DNA of 64,000 nucleotides, from positions 39,059 through 103,058 of the forward strand of contig CALBDO010000014.1 in assembly GCA_937927515.1 (NCBI GenBank), given 5' to 3'. The stretch comes from Candidatus Kapaibacterium sp. (GTDB taxonomy: Bacteria > Bacteroidota > Ignavibacteria > Kapaibacteriales > UBA2268). Under the pieces are notes generated by a model. It did no database searches, was not told where the DNA came from, and saw nothing but the letters and a program-made list of their open reading frames with translations. The first letter of the stretch is position 1. Each line of letters starts with the position of its first letter. Positions 50,961 to 60,589 of this stretch are shown here, piece after piece. Both the position numbers and the translations under genes were made by a program.

Positions 50961-52496
50961 TTAATCTAATTCACCAATTTCTGATTCAACTGCTTCTAAG
51001 ATTTCACATTTTTTTACTAATTCTTTCATTTTGTTATGGTCTGGGTATAGAGGTCTATCTATCTCGAGGAAATCAACATACTTGCGAATTGTTTTCCTTG
51101 CAACATCAACTCCTCTCCCCACTTTAAATTTTCTTATGTCGAGAGCTTGTGCAGAAGCCATAAATTCAATGCCCAAAATACCATAAGCATTATCCAAAAT
51201 TTGTGAGTTTTTTAATGCAGTGTTCATACCCATCGAAACAAAATCTTCCTGGTCGGCAGCTGCTGGAATTGATTGTATCGAAGCTGGCATGGATAAAATT
51301 CTTTGCTCGACAATGAGCATATCTGCAGTGTACTGACTTAACATCAAACCGGAATAAAAACCAGGGTCTAAACTTAAGAATGCTGGCAGACCTTGGTTTA
51401 ATGCGGGATTAAGAAGTCGGTTGAGTCGCCTTTCGGATAAAACACTTACCATAGTAATGCTTGCTCCGACAAAATCCATCGGGAGGGAGATTGGTGTTCC
51501 TTGGAAGTTTGCTCCAGTTAATGTTAGCTTATCATCAACAATGAAAATTGGATTGTCGCCTACGCCATTTAGTTCGATTTCAACTTGTTTCCAAGCATAT
51601 TCGATGGCATCCCTTGCAGCGCCAATCACTTGTGGTGTTGAACGCATAGAGTATGCGTCTTGAACTTTGGTTTTGACCTTGCCACTAAGTAGGTCGCTTC
51701 CTTCTATGCACCTCATTATATTGCGTGAGCTTTTGATTGCTCCCTCGAACCCACGCAGTTTGTGTACACGCTCGTCGTAGGGTTTCAAGTTCGCAAGCAA
51801 AGCTTCCAACGACATAGCTGCTGCTATTTCAGCTTGTTTAATCCAGCGTTTCATATCCCACAATTGTAGTGCGCTAATTGCTGTTATAAAGTTCGAGCCA
51901 TTTATTGTTGCCAGACCGTCTCGAGCTTGGAGACCAGGAATTTCTATTCCAGCTCGTTCAAAGGCAACTCTACCAGGTAGACGCTCCCCTTTGTAAAATG
52001 CTTCGCCTTCACCCATCATAAGCAGTGCTATCTGGGACATGGGCGCAAGGTCGCCGCAAGCACCGACTGAACCTTTGGTGCAAACTACGGGTATTACATC
52101 TTTATTAAGCATTTCTACAAGTGTCTGGGTAATTTCGAGTCTACAAGCTGAATATCCTTTAGCGTGGACGTTAATTCTACTTGCAATTGCGCCTCGAACA
52201 TACTCGATGGGCATTGGTTCGCCAATGCCAGCGGAGTGGTTATAAATCAGATATCTTTGGAATTCCTTTACTTGCTCGTCGGAGAGCACAATTTCGGAGA
52301 ATTCCCCAATTCCAGTGTTTGTACCATACATTACTTCTTTACGAGCAAGCTTCTCCTCGAGCATCGCTCTGCAAGCCTTAATCCTTTCTACAGCCTCTGC
52401 CGAGAGTTCTACCTTCTCTCCAAATCGAGCTATTTGAACTAATTTCTCAATTGTTAGGCTCTTACCATCGATGACAATAGCCATTTTCTCCACCAT
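50961..52496 (-). CDS. hutH: Aromatic amino acid / histidine ammonia-lyase-like MIO enzyme
   Basis: YGTNTGIGEFSE, LIYNHSAGIGEP, GSVGACGDLAPMSQIALLMMGEGEA, INGSNFITA, TGANFQGTPISLPMD. Confidence 0.88.
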   Translation of the reverse strand: MVEKMAIVIDGKSLTIEKLVQIARFGEKVELSAEAVERIKACRAMLEEKLARKEVMYGTNTGIGEFSEIVLSDEQVKEFQRYLIYNHSAGIGEPMPIEYVRGAIASRINVHAKGYSACRLEITQTLVEMLNKDVIPVVCTKGSVGACGDLAPMSQIALLMMGEGEAFYKGERLPGRVAFERAGIEIPGLQARDGLATINGSNFITAISALQLWDMKRWIKQAEIAAAMSLEALLANLKPYDERVHKLRGFEGAIKSSRNIMRCIEGSDLLSGKVKTKVQDAYSMRSTPQVIGAARDAIEYAWKQVEIELNGVGDNPIFIVDDKLTLTGANFQGTPISLPMDFVGASITMVSVLSERRLNRLLNPALNQGLPAFLSLDPGFYSGLMLSQYTADMLIVEQRILSMPASIQSIPAAADQEDFVSMGMNTALKNSQILDNAYGILGIEFMASAQALDIRKFKVGRGVDVARKTIRKYVDFLEIDRPLYPDHNKMKELVKKCEILEAVESEIGELD

Positions 52497-52555
52497 TTAA
52501 AAAACAAAATTACAAAGTTTAAAACTTTAACTTTTTTGCAATTTGTTTAGAGTAA

Positions 52556-53239
52556 CTATTCTGTTTCTATTTTCGATTCCAACTCGTTAATTATTTGAGT
52601 TGCAGAACTTGTTCCAATTCTTGAAACACCCAGTTCTATGAATTTCAGTACTTGTTCTAAAGTCCGAATACCGCCAGATGCTTTAATTTTTGTATTACCA
52701 GATAAATTTTCTTTTATAATTTTTATATCTTCGTATGTTGCTCCTCGACAGACAACCCCCGTTGATGTTTTTATAAAATCAACTCCAACATCACAAAGTA
52801 ATCTCGTTGCATTTGCAATTTCTTCGGGCAAAAGCAAACCCGTTTCGATTATAACTTTCAATCGAACGTTATTGCTTCGGCATATTTCAAGGGATTTTTC
52901 GATTTCTTCCTCGACCAACTTTGTATTGTTATTTACAAACGCCGGTATGTTCATAACAAAATCGATTTCTTCTACTTTGACTTTTGCTAACTCTTCTACG
53001 GCTTGCAATTTGGCTCTAATTTGTGAACAACCGTACGGAAAATCCACCACAGAGACAACCCTAACAGTGCTATTCCTTAAAGTTTGAATAGCAAAAGGGA
53101 CATAAAATGGTTGTATACACACTGCATAAAACCCATATGCAATAGCTTCACGACAAAATCTCTCAATTTCACTGAGATTTAGATTGTTTTTAAGATTTGT
53201 GTAATCAATAATTTTTGCCAATGCTGCTTTATCATTCAT
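52556..53239 (-). CDS. deoC: Deoxyribose-phosphate aldolase
   Basis: IDFVMNIPAF, LKVIIETGLL, VDFIKTSTGVVCRGAT Schiff-base Lys, IKASGGIRTLEQ. Confidence 0.92.
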   Translation of the reverse strand: MNDKAALAKIIDYTNLKNNLNLSEIERFCREAIAYGFYAVCIQPFYVPFAIQTLRNSTVRVVSVVDFPYGCSQIRAKLQAVEELAKVKVEEIDFVMNIPAFVNNNTKLVEEEIEKSLEICRSNNVRLKVIIETGLLLPEEIANATRLLCDVGVDFIKTSTGVVCRGATYEDIKIIKENLSGNTKIKASGGIRTLEQVLKFIELGVSRIGTSSATQIINELESKIETE

Positions 53240-54845
53240 ATTCAAATTCCTCCCCTAAAATTGTAGGTAGTTCAAATTGATGTGATTTAAAGATTGAAAA
53301 CATTTGGTCGGAAGAAATGATTATTTCGGTAAACTTTTTTTTGTCGAAATTAAAAGCAAAATCAAATCTTACAATTCCTAATCTTCCACTTGTCTTGTCA
53401 TTGTGAATGCGAAATCCAAAGCCCATTGAGTTGTGCCAACGTGACTTGAAAATTTCTTTTGTCTGATTCCAAACGGTACCACCATCGTAAAATACTGCAC
53501 CAGAAACAGAAAAAATCCACAACCGAAAATCCGGAAAAAATCTAAGCTCTAAATTTGCAACTATCCGGTTATCCCCAGAAAGTTCATTCAGTCTATAACC
53601 ACGAAGGTAATGATTGTTGTCAAGAAGTAGCTGTCTTACACCGTTCCAATTCCAAACAGTTTGCTGTTTTAGAAGAGTTGCAAAAAGAACGTTTGGAGTA
53701 AACCGAAGAAACATGAGTCCTAAAAATTCTTGGTAAGTGTTGAATCCTACAGAACGGGCAAACGCACTTCCGCCAGCAAGTCTTCCAAAAACGTAGAACT
53801 TTTCCTCGGGTGAAAGATAAGATTTCTCACCAATTCCAGCGAGATAAAAGCAATCTACTCCTGTAGAATCAACTTTAAAAGTTCGACCCAGGATAGCTGA
53901 ACCCCACCCTCCAACGACAATATCTTCTGTAAGAAAAGTATTCAACTTATTGGAACTATAATAGTTTTCGGAAATCGAAGAAAATGCGAGAAAAATTCGG
54001 GCGGAGTTGTCGAATGCACGAGTAAATTCGGGTTTCCCTCGGGTAACTTTTCTTATATCCAGCAAAGCAGTGATAAATAACTTATCATTTTGTAACCAAC
54101 TATGTGAATACCAGATTTTTCCACCTTTCTCAAAAAAATTCATCTTCTCGTAATTTCCATTCCCACCGAATAACAAATCGTTTCCAAAATTATTCACTAG
54201 TTCTACTCCGTAGGAATTTAATACGTTTCTCGAAAAATATGGTTTCCAAAGCAAAAGATTATGTAGTGTTCGATAGCGATTGATGAATAGGTTGTAATTT
54301 ATCGAGTAGTTCGACCGAAGCATTCGCCTCTGATAAAACTTGAAGCGCAATTGTGTTCTCGTGTCGTTTTCGCTTCTGTACAAAATCTCTGGGACAAGTG
54401 TCGTACCAGTACCAAGTAAGTTCAATTCCTCAATTCTGAAGCCAATTCTATAAGCTTCTCCACCAGTTCCAAATAGTATCGAGGGATTGGTGCTCCATCT
54501 GTCTTTTGTTGTGACATAAACATCGCAGCTTAAATGGTCTACCGTATCCAATTCGATTTCAACTTGCGAGAAAAGATTGAGGGAACGAAGGTTTTTCTCT
54601 GTCTCCAACAGAATTAAATCATCTATGATGTCACCTTTTGAAAATAAAAGTTCGTCTCGAATAACACTCTCACGGGTTAAGTAGTGTAGAGAGTTTGCAA
54701 TTTTTGCCCCAAAAAACCAATCTTTACTTGTCGAGTCGAAAACATTTATTCTTTTGATAAAAATATCGTTAACTCGAAATTCAGAGTAAATTGAAAAGTG
54801 GAGACAAATGAACAAAATTAAGGATACGCTAATACGAGCGAGCAT
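53232..54845 (-). CDS. Omp85/BamA-like outer membrane protein
   Basis: Signal peptide, POTRA-like N-term (ETEKNLRSLNLFSQVEIELD), beta-rich C-terminal half with NHYLRGYRLNELSGDNRIVANLELRFFP. Confidence 0.75.
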   Translation of the reverse strand: MLARISVSLILFICLHFSIYSEFRVNDIFIKRINVFDSTSKDWFFGAKIANSLHYLTRESVIRDELLFSKGDIIDDLILLETEKNLRSLNLFSQVEIELDTVDHLSCDVYVTTKDRWSTNPSILFGTGGEAYRIGFRIEELNLLGTGTTLVPEILYRSENDTRTQLRFKFYQRRMLRSNYSINYNLFINRYRTLHNLLLWKPYFSRNVLNSYGVELVNNFGNDLLFGGNGNYEKMNFFEKGGKIWYSHSWLQNDKLFITALLDIRKVTRGKPEFTRAFDNSARIFLAFSSISENYYSSNKLNTFLTEDIVVGGWGSAILGRTFKVDSTGVDCFYLAGIGEKSYLSPEEKFYVFGRLAGGSAFARSVGFNTYQEFLGLMFLRFTPNVLFATLLKQQTVWNWNGVRQLLLDNNHYLRGYRLNELSGDNRIVANLELRFFPDFRLWIFSVSGAVFYDGGTVWNQTKEIFKSRWHNSMGFGFRIHNDKTSGRLGIVRFDFAFNFDKKKFTEIIISSDQMFSIFKSHQFELPTILGEEFEYE

Positions 54846-55818
54846 TTATTTTGTCGAGTAAATATTTCAACATCTTTGTCCCATCATTCTTAGCTAAGTT
54901 ATTCAAAGCATTGGAGGCTTTATCCAAATAAAAGTCGATAGTCTTTTTAACATCGTCGAATATACCCATCTTTTCGAACATAGAAATGTAATCTGGAATG
55001 GTATCTATTTCAATTGTTTCGTTGGAAAATATTTTCTCAATCAAGGCTTTCTCTTTTTCCGATTTGGCTCGGTCCTTTGCAATAATTACAATTAGTGTTT
55101 TTTTCTTTTCTAAAATATCGTTTCCAATTCTTTTACCGAATTTTTCTTTAGTTGCAGTAAGGTCCAATAAGTCGTCTTGCAATTGAAACCCAATTCCCAG
55201 GTTCAATCCAAATTCTTTTAAAGCTTCGATGTCCTCTTCGATTGCACCGGAGCATAAGCCACCAAGAATTAAACTTGCTTGAATAACAGCAGAGGTTTTC
55301 TTTTGAATCATTGTAAAATACTCCTCACTAGAGACATCTTGTTTGGAGTTGTACATCATATCGAGTGCTTGGCCTTCGCATACTTCAAGGTAGGCAAGCG
55401 CAAATTGCTCAACTATTCTGCCGAAATTGGTTAGATTGGCGTAGTTAGTCAAAATTTCCAATGCCAAGCCGACCATCGCATCGCCAGAAAGAATTGCTGT
55501 GGGCAAATCCCATTTTGTATGTATAGTTGCCTTGCCTCTACGAACTGGGGAATTATCCATTATGTCGTCGTGCACAAGAGTAAAATTATGCATTATCTCG
55601 ATTGCTGTTGCAGCATCGACAGCCTCGTATGGGTCGCCACCCGTGGCTTCGCAAGCCAACATACATAGCAAAGGACGAATTCTTTTGCCACTCTCGAGCA
55701 AAATGTATTCGATTGGCGAGTATAAATTCCTTGGTTTTCTCTCCCTAATGAGTTCTTGAAGTCTGTTGTTAACAATCGAGGTGTAATGCTTAAAAGTAGA
55801 CTCGTAATCCTCCATCAT
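54829..55818 (-). CDS. Polyprenyl (farnesyl/geranylgeranyl-type) diphosphate synthase
   Basis: ESGKRIRPLLCMLACEATGG, FTLVHDDIMDNSPVRRGK, GIGFQLQDDLLDL. Confidence 0.92.
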   Translation of the reverse strand: MMEDYESTFKHYTSIVNNRLQELIRERKPRNLYSPIEYILLESGKRIRPLLCMLACEATGGDPYEAVDAATAIEIMHNFTLVHDDIMDNSPVRRGKATIHTKWDLPTAILSGDAMVGLALEILTNYANLTNFGRIVEQFALAYLEVCEGQALDMMYNSKQDVSSEEYFTMIQKKTSAVIQASLILGGLCSGAIEEDIEALKEFGLNLGIGFQLQDDLLDLTATKEKFGKRIGNDILEKKKTLIVIIAKDRAKSEKEKALIEKIFSNETIEIDTIPDYISMFEKMGIFDDVKKTIDFYLDKASNALNNLAKNDGTKMLKYLLDKINARSY

Positions 55819-56906
55819 TTCACCCTAACGTAGTATTTTCCAGGTAGCTGTTTAATAAAACCTTTAAATTCCATATTTAAAAGTCTATATAATAAGTCCG
55901 ATATGTCGAGTTTCAACTCTTCAGAAATAACATCGATGTGTTTAGGCTCGCTTGTAATTAATTCGTAAATAGCAGTATCGGTCTTGTCTTCCAAAAGTGT
56001 TGTTTCTTCCGCTTTTGGGAAAAGAGTATCCTTATCGGCAAGCCCTAAATCAATGAGTACATCTTCGGGCGAAGTAGCAATCTTTGCGTAATTATTTTGA
56101 ATGAGAAAGTTAGTTCCACGACTCTTGGGCGAATTAATGTTTCCGGGTATTGAAAACACCTCACGATTTTGGTCGAAAGCGAAGCGAGCTGTAATCATAG
56201 CACCGCCTTTTATATCGCTTTCGACAACGATGGTGGCTATGGAAATGCCACTTATGATTCTATTTCTTTGGGGGAAGTATCCGGGTAATGCTTTTGTACC
56301 AAATTTATATTCTGTTATAATTGCACCATCACTTTCAAGTATTTTGTCGATTAAATTACGAGTGAGCGAGGGAGTAACGCAATCAAGGCCACAAGCCAGA
56401 ATTCCGTATGTTTTACCTTTGTTTTCTATTGCAGCAAGATGCGATATAGTATCTATGCCATAGGCCAAGCCACTAGTTATTATTATTCCATTCTCTACAA
56501 AAAATCGTGCAAAATTTTCGGCTACAAGCTTTCCGTACTGTGTGTTTTTCCTTGTACCGACCATCGAAATCGAAGTACCGTTTGGCTCTATGTTTCCTTT
56601 AATAAATAAAATCAAAGGTGGATACTGTATTTCCTTAAGAAGTTTGGGGTAGTCCTCGTCCCAAAAACTAACTATCTTTGCATGAAAACTTTCAGCCTTG
56701 AAAATTTGAGATTCAGCTTCTTTGCGAGCAAAGATTAATTTTTCGTAAGAGCCCACGAAATCCGGAAAAAGATGAGCCCGTTCGTTTTCAACAATGAATG
56801 AAAGAAAATGGTCGAAATTTTTGAAATTCTCAATAACGCTTTTTAATCTTGGCATCGGGGCTATTCGAGAAATTGTTAATGCAAGAACTTCGTCAGTTGA
56901 CCACAT
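55815..56906 (-). CDS. dprA: DNA-processing protein DprA
   Basis: SMVGTRKNTQYGKLVAENFARFFVENGIIITSGLAYGIDTISHLAAIENKGKTYGILACGLD, FPQRNRIISGIS, GGAMITARFA. Confidence 0.95.
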   Translation of the reverse strand: MWSTDEVLALTISRIAPMPRLKSVIENFKNFDHFLSFIVENERAHLFPDFVGSYEKLIFARKEAESQIFKAESFHAKIVSFWDEDYPKLLKEIQYPPLILFIKGNIEPNGTSISMVGTRKNTQYGKLVAENFARFFVENGIIITSGLAYGIDTISHLAAIENKGKTYGILACGLDCVTPSLTRNLIDKILESDGAIITEYKFGTKALPGYFPQRNRIISGISIATIVVESDIKGGAMITARFAFDQNREVFSIPGNINSPKSRGTNFLIQNNYAKIATSPEDVLIDLGLADKDTLFPKAEETTLLEDKTDTAIYELITSEPKHIDVISEELKLDISDLLYRLLNMEFKGFIKQLPGKYYVRVK

Positions 56907-57699
56907 TTTTATGCCTTTGTTTTCTATTGACTTCGCTTAAGGTAATTGCAGTAGCTACTGCTACATTCAACGAATCTACATTTCTTTCAATAGGTATTTC
57001 AATAATTGAATCCGAAAATTTTAATACTTCGGAAGATATCCCATCATCCTCGTTGCCAAATATCAAAACAAACTTATCTGGAAAATAAAAATCAAATATA
57101 CTCAAAGAGTTAGAAGTGACTTCGCAAGATATTATTTTGTAACCATTTTGTTTTAACCAATTTAATTCATAGTAAAAATTGTTGGCTTTTCGCACTTTAA
57201 GGTAGAAAACATTGCCCATGGAAACCCTAACAGCCCGCCTTAAGAAAGGACTTGTAGTTTGCTCATCAACCAAAAGAGAGTCGAAGCCAAATGCTCTACA
57301 GATTCTAACTATCTGACCAACATTTTCTGAATTATTTATTTTATTTAGGGCTACAATTCGATTTGATAGTTGAGAAAGCTCCGTATTCGCAGGTATGTGC
57401 CCAATTGCCATTATTCCAGAGTGAAGATGAAATCCTACAATTTTTTCCATCAAAGATTTAGAAGCATAAAATTTTTTCTCCTCGGGCACCATTTTAGAAG
57501 AAATCAAGTTTTCGTATCTTTCGTAAAATTCCAAAATTGCAAATATGGAGTGAATTTTCAAAGCACTACCGAGTAGTCGAAGTACAACTTTTTCTCCCTC
57601 GGCAACAAAGACGTTTGCATCCAGATGCGAGGGAGGGGTATAACGTAGGCTACGATAGAATGAAATCCTAGGGTCATCTATTTCAGTGATTTCGACCAT
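56893..57699 (-). CDS. TrmH/SpoU-family RNA 2'-O-methyltransferase
   Basis: NNSENVGQIVRICRAFGFDSLLV, LIFGNEDDGIS, IPIERNVDSLNVAVATAITLSE. Confidence 0.92.
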   Translation of the reverse strand: MVEITEIDDPRISFYRSLRYTPPSHLDANVFVAEGEKVVLRLLGSALKIHSIFAILEFYERYENLISSKMVPEEKKFYASKSLMEKIVGFHLHSGIMAIGHIPANTELSQLSNRIVALNKINNSENVGQIVRICRAFGFDSLLVDEQTTSPFLRRAVRVSMGNVFYLKVRKANNFYYELNWLKQNGYKIISCEVTSNSLSIFDFYFPDKFVLIFGNEDDGISSEVLKFSDSIIEIPIERNVDSLNVAVATAITLSEVNRKQRHKNVVN

Positions 57700-57704
57700 T
57701 TAAA

Positions 57705-58295
57705 TTATTTAGAGACCTTTCTAATTGTCATTTCGATTTTTTCGACTGGGCTACTAACTTCATTTGAATATGGTTGCTTTTCCAGTTGTGTCTTCTCGAC
57801 TTTGTCCAAGACGTTCCATCCCTCGAGTACTTCGCCAAAAATAGTGTAGTTACCATCGAGCCACGGTGCATCTTTGAAACATATGAAAAATTGAGAGGTT
57901 GCACTATTTGGGTCGTTTGTACGAGCTGCGGAGAGAGTTCCTCTTTTGTGTTTAAGATTGCTAAATTCTGCAGGTATTTTCCTTTGGGAGGGGTCGCCCA
58001 TACCCCAAGTGCTTTTAGGCTTGTTCTTAGAATTAGGACAGCCACCTTGCATCATAAATCCGGGAACAACCCTGTGGAAAGCAGTGCCATCGTAAAAGCC
58101 AATGGAGACCAAGCTGTCGAAATTTTTGCAATGCATCGGGGCAACATCGGGGAATAATCGTACTTTAATTTCTCCGAGGAATTTATCCCCCTGCTTTAAA
58201 GAGATAATGTAGAGGTATTTGTTTGTCTCAGTATTTTGGGCGTATACCCCAATTGTCGTAAAAAACATCATAATAATCAATCCAAATATTTTCAT
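57705..58295 (-). CDS. Secreted cyclophilin-type peptidyl-prolyl cis-trans isomerase
   Basis: FHRVVPGFMMQGGCP, NSATSQFFICFKDAPWLDGNYTIFGEVLEG; signal peptide MKIFGLIIMMFFTTIGVYAQ. Confidence 0.93.
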   Translation of the reverse strand: MKIFGLIIMMFFTTIGVYAQNTETNKYLYIISLKQGDKFLGEIKVRLFPDVAPMHCKNFDSLVSIGFYDGTAFHRVVPGFMMQGGCPNSKNKPKSTWGMGDPSQRKIPAEFSNLKHKRGTLSAARTNDPNSATSQFFICFKDAPWLDGNYTIFGEVLEGWNVLDKVEKTQLEKQPYSNEVSSPVEKIEMTIRKVSK

Positions 58296-58391
58296 ATCTT
58301 TCCCAAAATTTTCAAAAAACAAAATTAATCGATATTGCTAAATTAAAGGGTAAAATAAAGAAAAAATTTATAATTTTGTAAACTAAATCCT

Positions 58392-58473
58392 GCGGATGTG
58401 GCGGAATTGGCAGACGCGCTAGACTTAGGATCTAGTGGGGCAACCCGTGGGAGTTCGAGTCTCCCCATCCGCA
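58392..58473 (+). tRNA. tRNA-Leu (anticodon TAG)
   Basis: GCGGATGTGGCGGAATTGGCAGACGCGCTAGACTTAGGATCTAGTGGGGCAACCCGTGGGAGTTCGAGTCTCCCCATCCGCA; class II variable arm, loop CTTAGGA. Confidence 0.96.
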
Positions 58474-58503
58474 CTTTTTATGTGTTTGACTTTGGAGTTG
58501 TAA

Positions 58504-59916
58504 TTGGAATTAAACATTAACAAAATCGATGAGGCTACTCGGGAACTAACTATAGTTGTTCCCAAAATTTCCTTCGAGCAAGAGTTAGAAGCGGAGTTTA
58601 AGAATGCACAGCAGTACATTTCTCTTAAAGGGTTTCGTAAAGGTAGAGTTCCACTTCAATTGATAAAAAAACTTTATGGTAAAGAAATTGAAAGTGATTT
58701 TATTGGTGAATACGCAACCAAATTATTCAAAGATGCCACAGAAAAAGAGAATATCAAGTTCATTGGCAAGCCGATTTTCAAAGACATAAAAAAAGAAGAA
58801 GATACCGTAGCCTTTGTGTTTTCTTACGACGTTGTACCAGATATTGAATTGAAAGAATACAAAGGTTTGAAAATCTACGAGCCTGTACACCGAGTATCAG
58901 ATGATGAAATTGAACACGAGATTAATCATCGGAGATTGTATTCAGCAAATGTTAAAAATGCAGATGAAATCAAATCGGAGTTTACCATTATTGCAATCGA
59001 TATTATCCCATTGAACCAAGAGACCTTGGAACCACTCGAAGGTGGAAAAATTCAATCAACAACAATTTTGCTGTCCTCCGAAACAGTACCCCAGGACTTG
59101 AAAGCTCTGCTCATAGGCAGAAAGGTGGGTGATGAATTCGACTACAATCCCGGTGCGACTGAGCCATCTGCACCAAATGAAGTTGTAAGAATTAGAATCA
59201 ATAATGTATCGGAATTAGAGTTGGAGGAATTTAATGACGAGTTCGTAAAAAAGTATACCCGTGGCAGGTTATCCACAACAGAAGAATTTAAGGAAGAGAT
59301 TGGATATTTCCTGCAGGAGAAGTGGGATATGAGGTCGAATGATGAAATGGTTAAGCAAGTAATAAAACAGTTGGTAGAAGCTCACGAATTTGATTTGCCA
59401 CAGACAGTTGTGCATGAAACAGCTTTAAAATTAAGCGAAGATTTCATCAAGAAGTATCGAGAATCATATCCACAAATTAGAGACAAAAAGCCAGAAGACT
59501 TGTTAGCCGATTTTATTCCTATTGCCGAAAGTCAAGTTAAATGGTCAATAATCAAAAGAAAAATAATTGAAAAAGAAAATCTTGAACTTGAAGATTACGA
59601 TATAGAAACCATTGTTGAAGAACACAAACGGCAGAATCCAAACGCAAGTGACGAGGATATCAAAAATTACATTCGAAATAGTCCTCACATCGTAGATACG
59701 TTGCTGGAGAAAAAAACTCTCGATTTCATAATTGGATTTGCAGAAACAGAAGAAATAGATTTCGATGAGTATATGAAAATGTTAGAAGAAAAGGAACACG
59801 CTCACCATCATCACGAGTATGAACCTAATGCCGGGGTCACAGAAAAATCTTCTATCGTTGATGATTTTGTTGAACCACTTCCCGAGGAAGTCGAAGGAAG
59901 TCAAGAAAAACAATAA
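58504..59916 (+). CDS. tig: Trigger factor (TTG start)
   Basis: ELNINKIDEATRELTIVVPKISFEQELEAEFKNAQQYISLKGFRKGRVPLQLIKKLYG; upstream of clpP-clpX. Confidence 0.9.
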   Translation: MELNINKIDEATRELTIVVPKISFEQELEAEFKNAQQYISLKGFRKGRVPLQLIKKLYGKEIESDFIGEYATKLFKDATEKENIKFIGKPIFKDIKKEEDTVAFVFSYDVVPDIELKEYKGLKIYEPVHRVSDDEIEHEINHRRLYSANVKNADEIKSEFTIIAIDIIPLNQETLEPLEGGKIQSTTILLSSETVPQDLKALLIGRKVGDEFDYNPGATEPSAPNEVVRIRINNVSELELEEFNDEFVKKYTRGRLSTTEEFKEEIGYFLQEKWDMRSNDEMVKQVIKQLVEAHEFDLPQTVVHETALKLSEDFIKKYRESYPQIRDKKPEDLLADFIPIAESQVKWSIIKRKIIEKENLELEDYDIETIVEEHKRQNPNASDEDIKNYIRNSPHIVDTLLEKKTLDFIIGFAETEEIDFDEYMKMLEEKEHAHHHHEYEPNAGVTEKSSIVDDFVEPLPEEVEGSQEKQ

Positions 59917-59968
59917 ATAATTTTAGACTTTTAATCGTCACTCCAATTTTAATAATAAAGGATTGGAA

Positions 59969-60589
59969 ATGTACAATCAACTTGTTCCGATAGTAGTCGA
60001 GCAAACACCGAGAGGGGAGCGTGCATACGACATTTATTCACGCTTATTGAAAGAAAGAATAATATTCATTGGAACCCCAATAGACGACAATATCGCAAGT
60101 CTTGTGATTGCCCAGATGCTATTCTTGCAAAGTGAAGACCCCAAAAAAGACATACATCTCTACATCAACTCCCCTGGTGGAAGTGTTACTGCTGGTCTCG
60201 CAATTTACGATACGATGCAATATGTAGCCCCTGATGTGGTTACTATTTGTATTGGTATGGCTGCATCGATGGCACAAGTGCTTCTTTGTGCTGGTACCCC
60301 TGGCAAAAGATATGCACTTCCCCACTCTCGAATTCTGATGCATCAACCAACTGGTGGTACGCAAGGGCAATCTACTGATATAGAGATATATACTCGCGAA
60401 ATGCTTAGAATTCGCGACATGCTCTATGAAATCATTGCTAAACATACAAACAAAGACATCGAAAAAATACGCAAAGATGCCGATAGAGATTACTACATGT
60501 CTGCTCAAGAAGCTTTAGAATACGGCATCATAGACAAAATCCTTTATAAAGCACAAAAACCAGAACAGACAAGCGAAGAGAATAAGTAA
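59969..60589 (+). CDS. clpP: ATP-dependent Clp protease proteolytic subunit
   Basis: [46 protein letters not shown]. Confidence 0.97.
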   Translation: MYNQLVPIVVEQTPRGERAYDIYSRLLKERIIFIGTPIDDNIASLVIAQMLFLQSEDPKKDIHLYINSPGGSVTAGLAIYDTMQYVAPDVVTICIGMAASMAQVLLCAGTPGKRYALPHSRILMHQPTGGTQGQSTDIEIYTREMLRIRDMLYEIIAKHTNKDIEKIRKDADRDYYMSAQEALEYGIIDKILYKAQKPEQTSEENK

